Assembly: GCF_015234355.1 (NCBI RefSeq)
Contig: NZ_JADGMV010000006.1
Location: 186,001-250,000, forward strand
Origin: Psychrobacter sp. NG25
GTDB lineage: Bacteria; Pseudomonadota; Gammaproteobacteria; Pseudomonadales; Moraxellaceae
Length of the DNA stretch: 64,000 nt
Reading direction: 5' to 3'
Made by a program: the position numbers and the translations under genes. Of the stretch, positions 48,628-58,853 are shown one piece after another. Every line of letters starts with the position of its first letter. Positions within the stretch are counted from its first letter, which is position 1. The notes beneath the pieces were generated by a model, which searched no databases, was not told the DNA's origin, and saw only the letters and a list, made by a program, of their open reading frames with translations.

Positions 48628-48852
48628 ATGACAGACCAAACTCGTATTATCAAAATCGACGGCATGACTTGCGGTGGCTGCGTAGCCAGTATATATAACG
48701 CTACTGCTGATATTGATGGCCTAGATGATATCAGTATTGAGCTGATAGACAATCAAGCAACCGTTACTTTTGACGATAGTAAAACAAATATACAAGCCAT
48801 TGTTTCAGCCATTGATGACGCTGGCTTTGATGTGACCGTCGCTAACTCATAA
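48628..48852 (+). CDS. copZ: Copper chaperone CopZ (HMA domain)
   Basis: A 74-residue cytosolic metallochaperone with a single HMA domain. The metal site is GMTCGGCVASI (Cys residues in the CGGC loop, near residues 14-17), followed by the typical IDDAGFDV end. It delivers Cu(I) to the CopA ATPase encoded downstream. AAGGAG precedes the ATG. A terminator follows directly, so it ends a short unit with the CxxC-less paralogue, while copA starts separately about 205 nt later. Confidence 0.9.
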   Translation: MTDQTRIIKIDGMTCGGCVASIYNATADIDGLDDISIELIDNQATVTFDDSKTNIQAIVSAIDDAGFDVTVANS

Positions 48853-48869
48853 GTACCGTCCCTCATTCG

Positions 48870-48898
48870 AAAAAACCAGCTATTATGGCTGGTTTTTT
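48870..48898 (+). terminator. Terminator after copZ
   Basis: An 11-bp stem AAAAAACCAGC / GCTGGTTTTTT with a 7-nt loop. Confidence 0.88.
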
Positions 48899-49057
48899 AA
48901 TGGTTGAAGAGTAGAGATATTAGATTGCTTTCTAGATGGCTATAAATAAATGGATTGATTTGAATGGATAGTAATCCTGAGTATTTTTTAATTTAGACTC
49001 ATCTATCCACTGATATTTTTATGGTTCATCCAATTTTACAAACGCTATAACGAATAA

Positions 49058-51439
49058 ATGCCATACCGAGTTTTCTTTATGAATGATATTACCCGCACCA
49101 CTAATGACAAATCCTACGATGTTGAAACTGAGGTTCAGTCAAATACGTCACTTACGCCGCAGCGTGCGCATCTACAACTGGCGATTGATGGTATGACATG
49201 TCAGGCTTGTGCCTCACGAATCGAAAAGGTACTTAACAAAAAGCCATCGGTATACGATGTGAGTGTGAATTTTGCAGGTAAGACTGCCAATGTCGATTAT
49301 GATCCGACTCAGACCACACCAGAGCAGGTTGCAGAATGGGTGAATAAAACTGGTTTTGTGGCTAATTTACAAGTAGGTGAGAGCTTGTTTGAAAGAACAG
49401 ACAAGGTTACAGCAACTGAGTATCCTTGGCGCTTGATTGGGCTATGGGTTTGCTTAGTACCCTTTTTAGTGGGTATGGCAGGCATGCTGACGGGTTTTGG
49501 TATGGCGTGGATGCCACCGGTTTGGATACAGTTCCTCATAGCGACGATTGTGCAATTTGGACTGGCACTGCCATTTTATAAGAGTGCGTGGGCATCGATT
49601 AGAGGTGGTCTTGCCAATATGGACGTATTGGTCGTTATCGGTACGGTCACCATTTGGGCATATTCAACTTATCTTTGGCTGACACATGGCGATGGCACTC
49701 TAAATAGCTTGCTGCAAGATGCCCACATGGGTGGTTATGGTGCAGGTAATAGCCCAGCCGTGTATTTTGAAGCAGGAGTGATGGTTATTGCTTTTGTTCG
49801 TACGGGTAAGTATTTAGAAGAGCGTACCAAAAAGCACAGCCTAAACAGTATCGATTTATTACTGTCGTTGACGCCTGATGAAGTAGAGCAGCAGCAGTCA
49901 AATGGTGATTTTCATAATGTTGCACTCCAAAATGTGCAAGTTGGTGATATTCTTCGCGCTAAGCAAGGTAGCCGAGTAGCCACCGATGGCATGGTTATAG
50001 GTGGTAATGGTTGGTGTGTGGAGAGTCATTTAACTGGTGAGTCAGTACCGCTCAAAAAAGAAGAAGGCGATGGTCTACTAGCAGGCGCTCTAGTCGAAAA
50101 CGGCAGCTTACTATATCGCGTCAGTGCTAAAGGTAGCGATACCAAGCTAGGTGATATGGTGCAAGCACTCAGCGATGCACAAGGCTCAAAAGCCAATTTA
50201 GCGCGTCTGGCTGATAGAGTGACAGCTATTTTTGTTCCTATTGTGGTTACTATTGCATTGGTTACTTTTGGGGTCACGTGGTGGCTGACAGGTATGGTGG
50301 ATACAGCACTAATGCACGCAGTATCTGTATTGGTTATTGCCTGCCCTTGTGCGCTTGGCTTGGCCACACCCGCTGCAATTATGGCGGGTATGGGCGTTGC
50401 TGCTCGTCATGGTGTTTGGTTCAAAGACGCACAAAGCCTCGAAGCAGCGGGCGACATCGATACCGTTGTTTTGGATAAGACGGGCACATTGACTATTGGC
50501 AAACCTACTATCGTTGACCATGTCATGGTGGACAAATCGCTTGCTGTTGATGATGTCTTGCAGATTGCAGCGAGCGTTGAGGCACATGCTAGCCATCCGC
50601 TCGCCACAGCGTTGGTTAACACTGCTAAAAATCGTAATTTGCCATTAATGAGTGTTACTGATATCAGTGTGATCAAAGGCGCGGGTATACAAGCAAATAT
50701 TGAAGGCCTTGGTCTTATTAAGGTTGGTACGGCAGAGTTTGCTCACTTGACGCTGCCAAAGTTTATGCCAAAAGCATGGCAAGTGGCCAGTACGGTTGCA
50801 GTTAGTATTAATGACGAACCACTAGGCGCTTTTGCTTTAGCGGATGACCTAAAAGCGGATACACCACAAGCAATTACTGCACTACAGGCTGCGGGCATTA
50901 ATGTGATTTTAATGAGTGGTGACAAGCAGTCAGTCGTCGATTATGTCGCAGGGAAACTGGGTATCAAGGCTGCTTACGGCAAGATGAGCCCGAGAGATAA
51001 GGCGAGCCAAATTGCTAAATTGCAAACGGCGGGTCATAAAGTCGCTATGGCAGGTGATGGTGTCAATGATGCACCAGCGATGGCAACAGCCGATGCTAGT
51101 TTTGCTATGTTTGAAGGCACTGACGTGGCACAGCACAGTGCCTCAGCACGATTGATGGGTGAGTCATTGATGCATATCGATGCGGCACAAAAAATCGCAC
51201 AAGCAACATTGCGTAATATTAAGCAAAATTTGTTTTTTGCCTTTATTTATAATTGCATTGGCATTCCACTCGCTGCTTTTGGGTTTTTAAATCCTATGAT
51301 TGCAGCGGCAGCCATGGCGCTTAGTTCCATCTCAGTATTAATGAATGCACTGCGATTGACACGATTTAAGACAGAGGTGGAGCTGGATAATACAGTCTCT
51401 AACACTAATATTGACGCAGAGCGTTTGTCTAACGTATAA
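49058..51439 (+). CDS. copA: Copper-exporting P-type ATPase
   Basis: A 793-residue inner-membrane P1B-type ATPase exporting Cu(I). A single N-terminal HMA domain has GMTCQACASRIEKVL. Eight membrane helices are expected; the sixth carries the Cu-specific CPC (VIACPCALGLATPAA). The actuator TGES is in HLTGESVPLKK, the phosphorylation site is DKTGTLT, and the hinge GDGVNDAPAM is intact. The ATG at 49058 has no clear ribosome site and the ATG at 49079 is an alternative. It lies between copZ and eno; no CueR-like regulator gene is visible in the window. Confidence 0.95.
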   Translation: MPYRVFFMNDITRTTNDKSYDVETEVQSNTSLTPQRAHLQLAIDGMTCQACASRIEKVLNKKPSVYDVSVNFAGKTANVDYDPTQTTPEQVAEWVNKTGFVANLQVGESLFERTDKVTATEYPWRLIGLWVCLVPFLVGMAGMLTGFGMAWMPPVWIQFLIATIVQFGLALPFYKSAWASIRGGLANMDVLVVIGTVTIWAYSTYLWLTHGDGTLNSLLQDAHMGGYGAGNSPAVYFEAGVMVIAFVRTGKYLEERTKKHSLNSIDLLLSLTPDEVEQQQSNGDFHNVALQNVQVGDILRAKQGSRVATDGMVIGGNGWCVESHLTGESVPLKKEEGDGLLAGALVENGSLLYRVSAKGSDTKLGDMVQALSDAQGSKANLARLADRVTAIFVPIVVTIALVTFGVTWWLTGMVDTALMHAVSVLVIACPCALGLATPAAIMAGMGVAARHGVWFKDAQSLEAAGDIDTVVLDKTGTLTIGKPTIVDHVMVDKSLAVDDVLQIAASVEAHASHPLATALVNTAKNRNLPLMSVTDISVIKGAGIQANIEGLGLIKVGTAEFAHLTLPKFMPKAWQVASTVAVSINDEPLGAFALADDLKADTPQAITALQAAGINVILMSGDKQSVVDYVAGKLGIKAAYGKMSPRDKASQIAKLQTAGHKVAMAGDGVNDAPAMATADASFAMFEGTDVAQHSASARLMGESLMHIDAAQKIAQATLRNIKQNLFFAFIYNCIGIPLAAFGFLNPMIAAAAMALSSISVLMNALRLTRFKTEVELDNTVSNTNIDAERLSNV

Positions 51440-53077
<1,638 letters not shown>

Positions 53078-53202
53078 TAAGTCCAAGTTAATCAGGACTT
53101 AATGTTAAAGCTGAGCATTATGTAATCATTATTATGTTTATATATTGCTTAGCTGCTTTAGCTAATTTTTACTATATCTCTGTCGTTTGGCGTTATCCTC
53201 TT

Positions 53203-53511
53203 ATGAAATATTTTAGCCAATTTATGTTACTCGCGTTAGCCGTTGCCGTTCTTTTAGGGCTGCAATATCAGTATTGGCTAGGCGAAAATGGTCGTTTCGA
53301 GCACAACGAACTGATGACTCAGACAGAAGAGCAACAGCGTTTGAATGAAAGCCAAGTAGCAGCAAATAATTTGTTACGTACCGACGTATATGATTTAAAA
53401 AATGGTCTCGAAGCAGTAGAAGAACATGCTCGTTTAGATTTGGGTTTGATTAAACCAAACGAGACATTCGTGCAAGTATCTACGGCACCTACTACACACA
53501 GCAATTATTAA
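53203..53511 (+). CDS. ftsB: Cell-division protein FtsB
   Basis: A 102-residue bitopic inner-membrane protein of the FtsQLB divisome complex. One membrane helix (about 8-26, LLALAVAVLLGLQYQYW) is followed by a coiled-coil region and the family end GLEAVEEHARLDLGLIKPNETFVQV. The frame opens 23 codons earlier (53134), but relatives begin with the membrane helix, so ATG 53203 is the better start. Position between eno and ispD is the standard arrangement. Confidence 0.93.
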   Translation: MKYFSQFMLLALAVAVLLGLQYQYWLGENGRFEHNELMTQTEEQQRLNESQVAANNLLRTDVYDLKNGLEAVEEHARLDLGLIKPNETFVQVSTAPTTHSNY

Positions 53512-53662
53512 TTGTTCTTAATTTTCGAAGAAATACTATCTATTAGTATCTAGAATAGATATTCGGTTTACCTCAATCTCTTTACCTCTCTTAGCACTTA
53601 CCTTTCCTTAGCCATATTGTCATGGATCTTAACCATGAGAGCTGTTTGATGAGTACTATCCT

Positions 53663-54412
53663 ATGAATACCACCCCTCATATACATGCCATGATCGTCGC
53701 TGCTGGTCGCGGTAGTCGTTTTGGTGCATCTGTTGCTAAGCAATACACTCTGTTGCAGGGACAGACATTGCTACAGCATAGTGTGGCAAGGCTCGCCTGT
53801 AGTGATTATATTGATAAGTGCTTGCTGGTCATTGCAGCAAATGACACCACCGCTCAAACGCTCGATTTTGCACTTCCTATAGATTATGCCATTGGCGGCG
53901 CTGAGCGTTGGCAATCAGTGCAGGCAGGTGTAGAGGCAATCAGTCATTCAGGTGCTGACGATTCAGACTTAGTTTTGATTCATGATGCTGCGCGTCCTGC
54001 TGTACCCAGTAATGATATTGATCAAGTGATCGAAGCGGCGATGACAGAGCTATATGGTGCTATTCTAGCAACACCTGTAGCTGATACGCTAAAAGAGTCG
54101 CATATCTATTCTACGGCTCAGTCTGAGCTTGCAAATAAGCCTATCAGTAGCAGCACATACTCTTATGCCAAACGTACTATCGACCGCAGTAACATGTGGC
54201 AAGCGCAAACCCCACAAGTATTTCGACTCGGAGAATTGAAGAGGGTATTGGCTTATGTTCGTACCCATAACCTTTCTATTACTGATGAAGCCAGTGCGTT
54301 TGAGTACTTGGATCTCCCCATTCGTTTAGTGTCTGGCAGTCGCCAAAATATAAAGCTCACTTATCCCGACGACGCCATCTTTCTTGCAGCGATTCTGAAA
54401 GCCCAATTATGA
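53663..54412 (+). CDS. ispD: 2-C-methyl-D-erythritol 4-phosphate cytidylyltransferase
   Basis: A 249-residue enzyme of the MEP isoprenoid pathway, making CDP-methylerythritol from MEP and CTP. The CTP-binding IVAAGRGSRFGASVAKQY is near residue 11; VLIHDAARPAV and the C-terminal QTPQVFRLGEL with TDEASAFEYL follow. An insertion of about 15 residues with Ser/Thr/Tyr (SSSTYSYAKR) occurs before WQAQTPQ. The ribosome site is weak. ispF, often next, is not adjacent here. Confidence 0.94.
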   Translation: MNTTPHIHAMIVAAGRGSRFGASVAKQYTLLQGQTLLQHSVARLACSDYIDKCLLVIAANDTTAQTLDFALPIDYAIGGAERWQSVQAGVEAISHSGADDSDLVLIHDAARPAVPSNDIDQVIEAAMTELYGAILATPVADTLKESHIYSTAQSELANKPISSSTYSYAKRTIDRSNMWQAQTPQVFRLGELKRVLAYVRTHNLSITDEASAFEYLDLPIRLVSGSRQNIKLTYPDDAIFLAAILKAQL

Positions 54413-54804
54413 TTATTCTAAAATATTTCCCATAGTCCTTTCCTATGCATTTGTGATTATTCACATCGTATCGAATACGTCTATTTAATACAGGTGTAGA
54501 GATGTAGGTATGCTTATATCTTGCATATCTCAGCTGACATCTATGAAAAAATAAAAACATAGGCTACTTCACTCATTTTGAGTCTTTCTTTATCGTGGAA
54601 AATAAACAGTATTATTAAACATATATTGCTTTGATGACCAAACTAGCCTATGATGTAACCAACTTAATACAATTAATATAAACATTTATAAAATCAATAA
54701 TATACCAGACCAATTTGATGCTTTTAAAAGTCTTGTCTCTATGTTTTTTCTAAAGTTAGTATGGTTGTTTTAGCTCCATTTATCTAAAAATAGGGAGAAT
54801 CGAA
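54413..54804. other. Non-coding region upstream of the BLUF gene
   Basis: About 390 AT-rich bases without a convincing ORF. It should hold the BLUF promoter; no Fur or other known operator is seen. Confidence 0.4.
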
Positions 54805-55428
54805 TTGTCACAAATTAATGATTCGACAAATCCAGTTACAACCGACCTCTGCCAGCTTGTATATATCAGTCAAATCACTTCGACTGGTCTTTCAGGCCCT
54901 AGTACGCTTAATGATATTTCAGAGACTTCGATTGAGCAGAACCAAGCCGATAACGTCACAGGTATTCTTTGCTATGGCAATGGTTACTTTTTACAGTGTG
55001 TAGAAGGGTCAGAACAAGCTCTCACTAATTTAAAGAATCGATTACTAATAGATGATCGACATAAAGAACTACAAATTTTAGATTTTTCAGAAATTACCCA
55101 ACGCCGCTTTACGAATTGGTCTTTACGTTCTATCACACTTGAACGTTGGATGACTAAAGAACCTGAACTGAAAAAGTTTATGCCGTTTAAGCCTTACGAC
55201 TGGGATTCTAGTGAATGGCCAAAGTTTTTAGATATCCTAAAAGGGTATTATGAAGAGCAGGCAAGAACAGGCAATATGGACACGCCACCTATTAAGTACA
55301 GTACATTAGGGGTGACCTTAAGTAAGGTAGTCGGTCAGCACCAAGCGTTCTTTTTGATCCAGACCATACTTGGTGTGATGGTTGTCATGACATTGTTGTG
55401 GTTGATGTTATCAGATAAAATCTGGTAG
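54805..55428 (+). CDS. BLUF-domain blue-light receptor with C-terminal membrane anchor
   Basis: A 207-residue protein. The BLUF domain (about residues 15-110) keeps the flavin-contacting Tyr20 (LVYIS), Asn46 (SIEQNQADNVTGIL) and Gln64 (FLQCVEG), and Trp105 in TNWSLRSI corresponds to the semiconserved Trp. A linker (110-178) leads to one C-terminal membrane helix (about 181-203). Known Moraxellaceae BLUF proteins such as BlsA are short and soluble, so the anchor is unusual. The TTG start has AGGGAGA at good spacing and no better start exists. Output is unknown; no enzymatic domain is attached and no partner gene is adjacent. Confidence 0.85.
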   Translation: MSQINDSTNPVTTDLCQLVYISQITSTGLSGPSTLNDISETSIEQNQADNVTGILCYGNGYFLQCVEGSEQALTNLKNRLLIDDRHKELQILDFSEITQRRFTNWSLRSITLERWMTKEPELKKFMPFKPYDWDSSEWPKFLDILKGYYEEQARTGNMDTPPIKYSTLGVTLSKVVGQHQAFFLIQTILGVMVVMTLLWLMLSDKIW

Positions 55429-55456
55429 ATTATTATAAAAAATCGTATTTGATCTG

Positions 55457-55485
55457 AAAAGCCAGCATTTGATGTTGGCTTTTTT
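55457..55485 (+). terminator. Terminator after BLUF gene
   Basis: AAAAGCCAGCA / TGTTGGCTTTT, an 11-bp stem with one G-T pair, a 5-nt loop and T-run. Confidence 0.88.
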
Positions 55486-55635
55486 GTGAGTAAATTTTGA
55501 TAATATCTTTAATATAAATACAGCAGTAAATCAATTCACGTATTCATAGTACACATTACGAGCTGCATTTAATTAATGGTGATAGATATTCGAAGGTTTT
55601 AAGCATTATTTTTGAGAAAGTCAAAAGGCAGGCAT

Positions 55636-55669
55636 AAAAAAAGCCCAATCACAATGTGATTGGGCTTTT
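55636..55669 (-). terminator. Terminator of tRNA-Glu
   Basis: A 14-bp perfect stem AAAAGCCCAATCAC / GTGATTGGGCTTTT with a 3-nt loop; on the minus strand it ends in a 7-T tract, 67 bp after the tRNA 3' end. Confidence 0.9.
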
Positions 55670-55736
55670 AGATGGTACGCTTGTTAGTCTTAATAGATGC
55701 TTTGCAGCAAATTTGCTAACGAGTGACGCCAAATAG

Positions 55737-55812
55737 TGGCGTCCCCAGGGGGATTCGAACCCCCGTTACCGCCGTGAAAGGGCGGTGTCCTAGGCCTCTA
55801 GACGATGGGGAC
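55737..55812 (-). tRNA. tRNA-Glu (anticodon TTC)
   Basis: A 76-nt cloverleaf on the minus strand. The acceptor arm is GTCCCCA paired with TGGGGAC, followed by discriminator G and an encoded CCA. The anticodon stem is CCGCC/GGCGG with loop CTTTCAC, anticodon TTC. The T arm has GGGGGTTCGAATCCCCC. It is a single tRNA with its own terminator, not part of an rRNA operon. Confidence 0.97.
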
Positions 55813-55866
55813 TAGTAACACAACACCTCAGCTGCTTTCACCATTTATGCTGAAGTGGTGCGTATT

Positions 55867-56064
55867 CTAATAGTGTCTGCGCCTTCTGTCAAGCCTTTTT
55901 CTTCGTCTTTTTAAAATTAAATATCTTTTTTTGATTGCACGGCGAGGATGTAAGTCTTTACGCTTTAAATGATAGCGAATCCATAAAGAAGTACAGGCGC
56001 TAATAGTTAAAGCTAGCAGCATATAGCCTATGATTGTTCCCCATAATTTGAGTTGTGGATCCAT
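55867..56064 (-). CDS. Small membrane protein with arginine-rich tail
   Basis: A 65-residue protein. One membrane helix (about 8-28, WGTIIGYMLLALTISACTSL) is followed by a highly basic tail of about 35 residues (KKRYLILKRRRKRLDRRRR), which would face the cytoplasm. GGAGGG stands 8 nt before the ATG, the strongest ribosome site in this area, so it is very likely translated. I do not recognise it. It lies just upstream of tRNA-Glu on the same strand, about 55 nt apart. Confidence 0.7.
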   Translation of the reverse strand: MDPQLKLWGTIIGYMLLALTISACTSLWIRYHLKRKDLHPRRAIKKRYLILKRRRKRLDRRRRHY

Positions 56065-56358
56065 GATAAAGTCCCTCCTATCAAGCCTGATAGTATGAGC
56101 AATGTCACGCTATCAGGCAGTGTGGGTAACTTAAACCATCTATAGGATACGACAACACCATTTTAAAGTGCATAATCACAGGTCGTCGACTCGTTTGTTA
56201 CTTTTGAATGATTGCCATAACATGCTCAATAGTGAAACGAGTGGCTTGTCTATCATGATATCAATCATATCCCTATTGATTGCGAAATCAAGATGCCAAA
56301 GTCATCAAGTATTAAAAATAGCACTATTAGGAGAAGTGGGCAATGTAGGATATGTGGC

Positions 56359-57162
56359 TTATTTATTATCGCCGTCAGGCAACTCATCTGTATTTGCTTC
56401 ATTGTGCATTGCATTAGCCAGCATAGGGTAATGGTTAAGAATATGACAAAACAGCTCGGCAGTCTTTTGCGTATCATATAGCGCTGAGTGAGCGTCTTTA
56501 CCATCGAAATCTAGCCCTGCTGCCTTACAGGCGCGTGCTAGTACAGTCTGACCAAATGCGAGCGCTGATAGCGTCACGGTATCAAAGACTGAAAAGTTAT
56601 GGAACGGATTGTGGCTCTTATTATTGGTACGTAGCACAGCTGCATTCAAAAACGCCAAGTCAAAATGGGCGTTGTGTCCGATCAATACACATTGACGGCA
56701 GTCTTCCTCACGGCGTACTTCTTTTAAACCCTTAAAAATCCGGCGTAAGGCAGTTTTTTCATCTTCAGCAATGGCTTTACGCAGTGGGTTTTTAGGATCA
56801 ATCCCTGTAAAGGCGAGTGCGCTTGGCTCTAGATTTGCCCCTTCGAAAGGTTCGATATGAGCATTGAAAGCCTCCCCTGGATAAAATACACCTTGCTCAT
56901 TGAGTAGCACGGGAATACAGGCAATTTCTAACAAAGCATCGGTTTGTGCATTAAAACCGGCTGTCTCTACATCAACGACGACAGGTAAAAATTTACGAAA
57001 GCGCTCTTTTAAGCGCATAGGTGTTTGCTCATCTGTCGCGGTATTTTCAGTAGCAGTATTTTCAGCGCCAGTATTTGTAGCCGTATTCAGATTATTATCT
57101 GTATGATTTGAAGAATCGTTGTCAGTATCGTTAGGCAAGGTGGCATCGTTTTGAGTGGTCAT
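56359..57162 (-). CDS. rnt: Ribonuclease T
   Basis: A 267-residue DEDD exoribonuclease that trims the 3' ends of tRNA and other RNAs. The motifs are DVETAGFNAQTDALLE (Exo I), GHNAHFDLAFLNAA (Exo II) and HSALYDTQKTAELF (Exo III, DEDDh His). The first 48 residues are an unusual Asn/Thr/Asp-rich extension. The ATG has no clear ribosome site; an internal ATG at 57018 would give a protein of about 219 residues of more usual length. Both starts keep the active site. Confidence 0.93.
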   Translation of the reverse strand: MTTQNDATLPNDTDNDSSNHTDNNLNTATNTGAENTATENTATDEQTPMRLKERFRKFLPVVVDVETAGFNAQTDALLEIACIPVLLNEQGVFYPGEAFNAHIEPFEGANLEPSALAFTGIDPKNPLRKAIAEDEKTALRRIFKGLKEVRREEDCRQCVLIGHNAHFDLAFLNAAVLRTNNKSHNPFHNFSVFDTVTLSALAFGQTVLARACKAAGLDFDGKDAHSALYDTQKTAELFCHILNHYPMLANAMHNEANTDELPDGDNK

Positions 57163-57316
57163 ATCAGGTAAAATCGCTTTTATCAGTCGTATTGTTATAT
57201 TGAATTAAAAAATAAGCATGTGATGTTATCTGTCATATCGCCTTAGGCAAAGATATGACAGGTATTATAGGATGAAATATAGAGGGCTTTATGTCAGGTA
57301 TGTCATCAATTAGTTT

Positions 57317-57347
57317 ACTTAGCACTTAGCACTTAGCACTTAGCACT
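57317..57347. repeat. Tandem heptamer repeat ACTTAGC x4
   Basis: Four exact copies of ACTTAGC plus a partial ACT, between the pyrC stop and the rnt start, about 155 bp upstream of rnt. Confidence 0.95.
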
Positions 57348-57389
57348 CTTAAATTTTACACTCTAAATGATGAAATACCTTAGCGTGCT

Positions 57390-58460
57390 CTAGTCTTTAA
57401 GAGACCATGGTAGTGTTTCACCTGCCATGAGCGGGGTGAGAGAACTACCATCGAAGTAAGGATAAGCGATAGGCACCTGCATAGGCGTATTGACAAGCGT
57501 AATCGTACTCTCATTTAATGGCATGCCGTAGAACTGGGCACCAAAACGACTGGCAAAACCTTCTAGCTTGTCTATTTTACCAACGCTATCAAAAGCAGTG
57601 GCATACAATGGCAAGGCAGTCGCAGCACTATAACAACCAGCACAGCCACAAGCGGCTTCTTTTTTGTCTGTCGCGTGCGGAGCAGAATCAGTACCTAGGA
57701 AGAACTTTGGATTGCCACTAGTTGCTACGTCTAATAATACTTTTTGATGGCTTTCACGCTTTAGGATAGGTAAGCAATAAAAATGCGGTTTGATACCACC
57801 GACCAATAGATGATTGCGGTTAAACATCAAATGCTGCGGTGTAATAGTGGCGGCAACATGATTGCCTTGCGCCAGTACAAAGTCTGCGGCGTCACTGGTA
57901 GTGATATGCTCGACTACGATTTTCAAGGTAGGGAACTTTACGATAATTTGTGCCAACACTTCATCTAAAAAGCGCTTTTCACGATCGAAAATATCAATAT
58001 GATCTTGAGTGACCTCACCATGTATTAATAAGGGCAAGTCGTATTTCTCTAGTGCTTCGAAGACATCGACACAAGCATTAATATTGGTGACGCCGTCAGC
58101 AGAGTTGGTGGTTGCTCCAGCAGGATAGAGCTTAACGGCCTGTACGATACCTGATTTTGCTGCCATCTCGATGTCTTGTGCAGTCGTTTTATCCGTCAGA
58201 TATAAGGTCATACGGGGGTCGAACGCCGTTTTGCGCTCTGTGCTCAAATCGCTAGTTTCTAGATGCGACATGATACGCGCGCGGTAAGCACGTGCATCGT
58301 CGACATTCTTGACGGGTGGTACTAGGTTTGGCATGCAAATCACACGATTAAAGCTATTTGCGGCATGCGGTACTGTTGTACTCAATGCTGTGCTATCACG
58401 TAAGTGGATATGCCAGTCGTCTGGTTGAAGGATGGTCAATTCTCTAATCGAATCAGTCAT
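57390..58460 (-). CDS. pyrC: Dihydroorotase
   Basis: A 356-residue zinc enzyme closing carbamoyl-aspartate to dihydroorotate in pyrimidine synthesis. The metal ligands are in DWHIHLRDS, a carboxylated Lys is expected in [23 protein letters not shown] and [10 protein letters not shown] provide His ligands, and the final Asp is in LGTDSAPH. It belongs to the PyrC class found in enterics. It lies upstream of rnt on the same strand with about 230 nt between. Confidence 0.96.
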   Translation of the reverse strand: MTDSIRELTILQPDDWHIHLRDSTALSTTVPHAANSFNRVICMPNLVPPVKNVDDARAYRARIMSHLETSDLSTERKTAFDPRMTLYLTDKTTAQDIEMAAKSGIVQAVKLYPAGATTNSADGVTNINACVDVFEALEKYDLPLLIHGEVTQDHIDIFDREKRFLDEVLAQIIVKFPTLKIVVEHITTSDAADFVLAQGNHVAATITPQHLMFNRNHLLVGGIKPHFYCLPILKRESHQKVLLDVATSGNPKFFLGTDSAPHATDKKEAACGCAGCYSAATALPLYATAFDSVGKIDKLEGFASRFGAQFYGMPLNESTITLVNTPMQVPIAYPYFDGSSLTPLMAGETLPWSLKD

Positions 58461-58853
58461 AATGTCGTAGCGCTCTGTGTCGTCATATATGGGAATAAAA
58501 CGGAGTGGTGTTATGTGGATATCATAACAGATTTGCCCACTTGACTAAATATGCGACTAACGCTCTGTACATAATTCATTAATTGTACTGTAGAAGGTTT
58601 TGAGTGTTCTGCTAGCATTCTATGGAGAGTAATGATTTCTAAATGTATAAAATGGTCTTGTTTATCATGATTAGATAACAATCTCATAGAGATAGCTTAT
58701 ATCCATTGGTCCACCATTCAACCAAAAGCTCACTCCTTATGGCCGTGGCACTTTTGCCTATAGTAAATATGATGTACACTGAGTAAGTAGTTTACCTTTC
58801 GATTGAATCTTAGCGCTTTTACCAAAATTAAATTCTCATAATAGGAGTTATTC
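58461..58853. other. Divergent intergenic region between pyrC and argG
   Basis: About 390 bases for the promoters of both genes. I did not find a clear ARG-box pair or pyrimidine attenuator. Confidence 0.4.

Noticed and set aside
56168..56431. An 87-codon plus-strand ORF before and into rnt
   Set aside because: Overlaps the end of rnt on the opposite strand, no ribosome site, no family.
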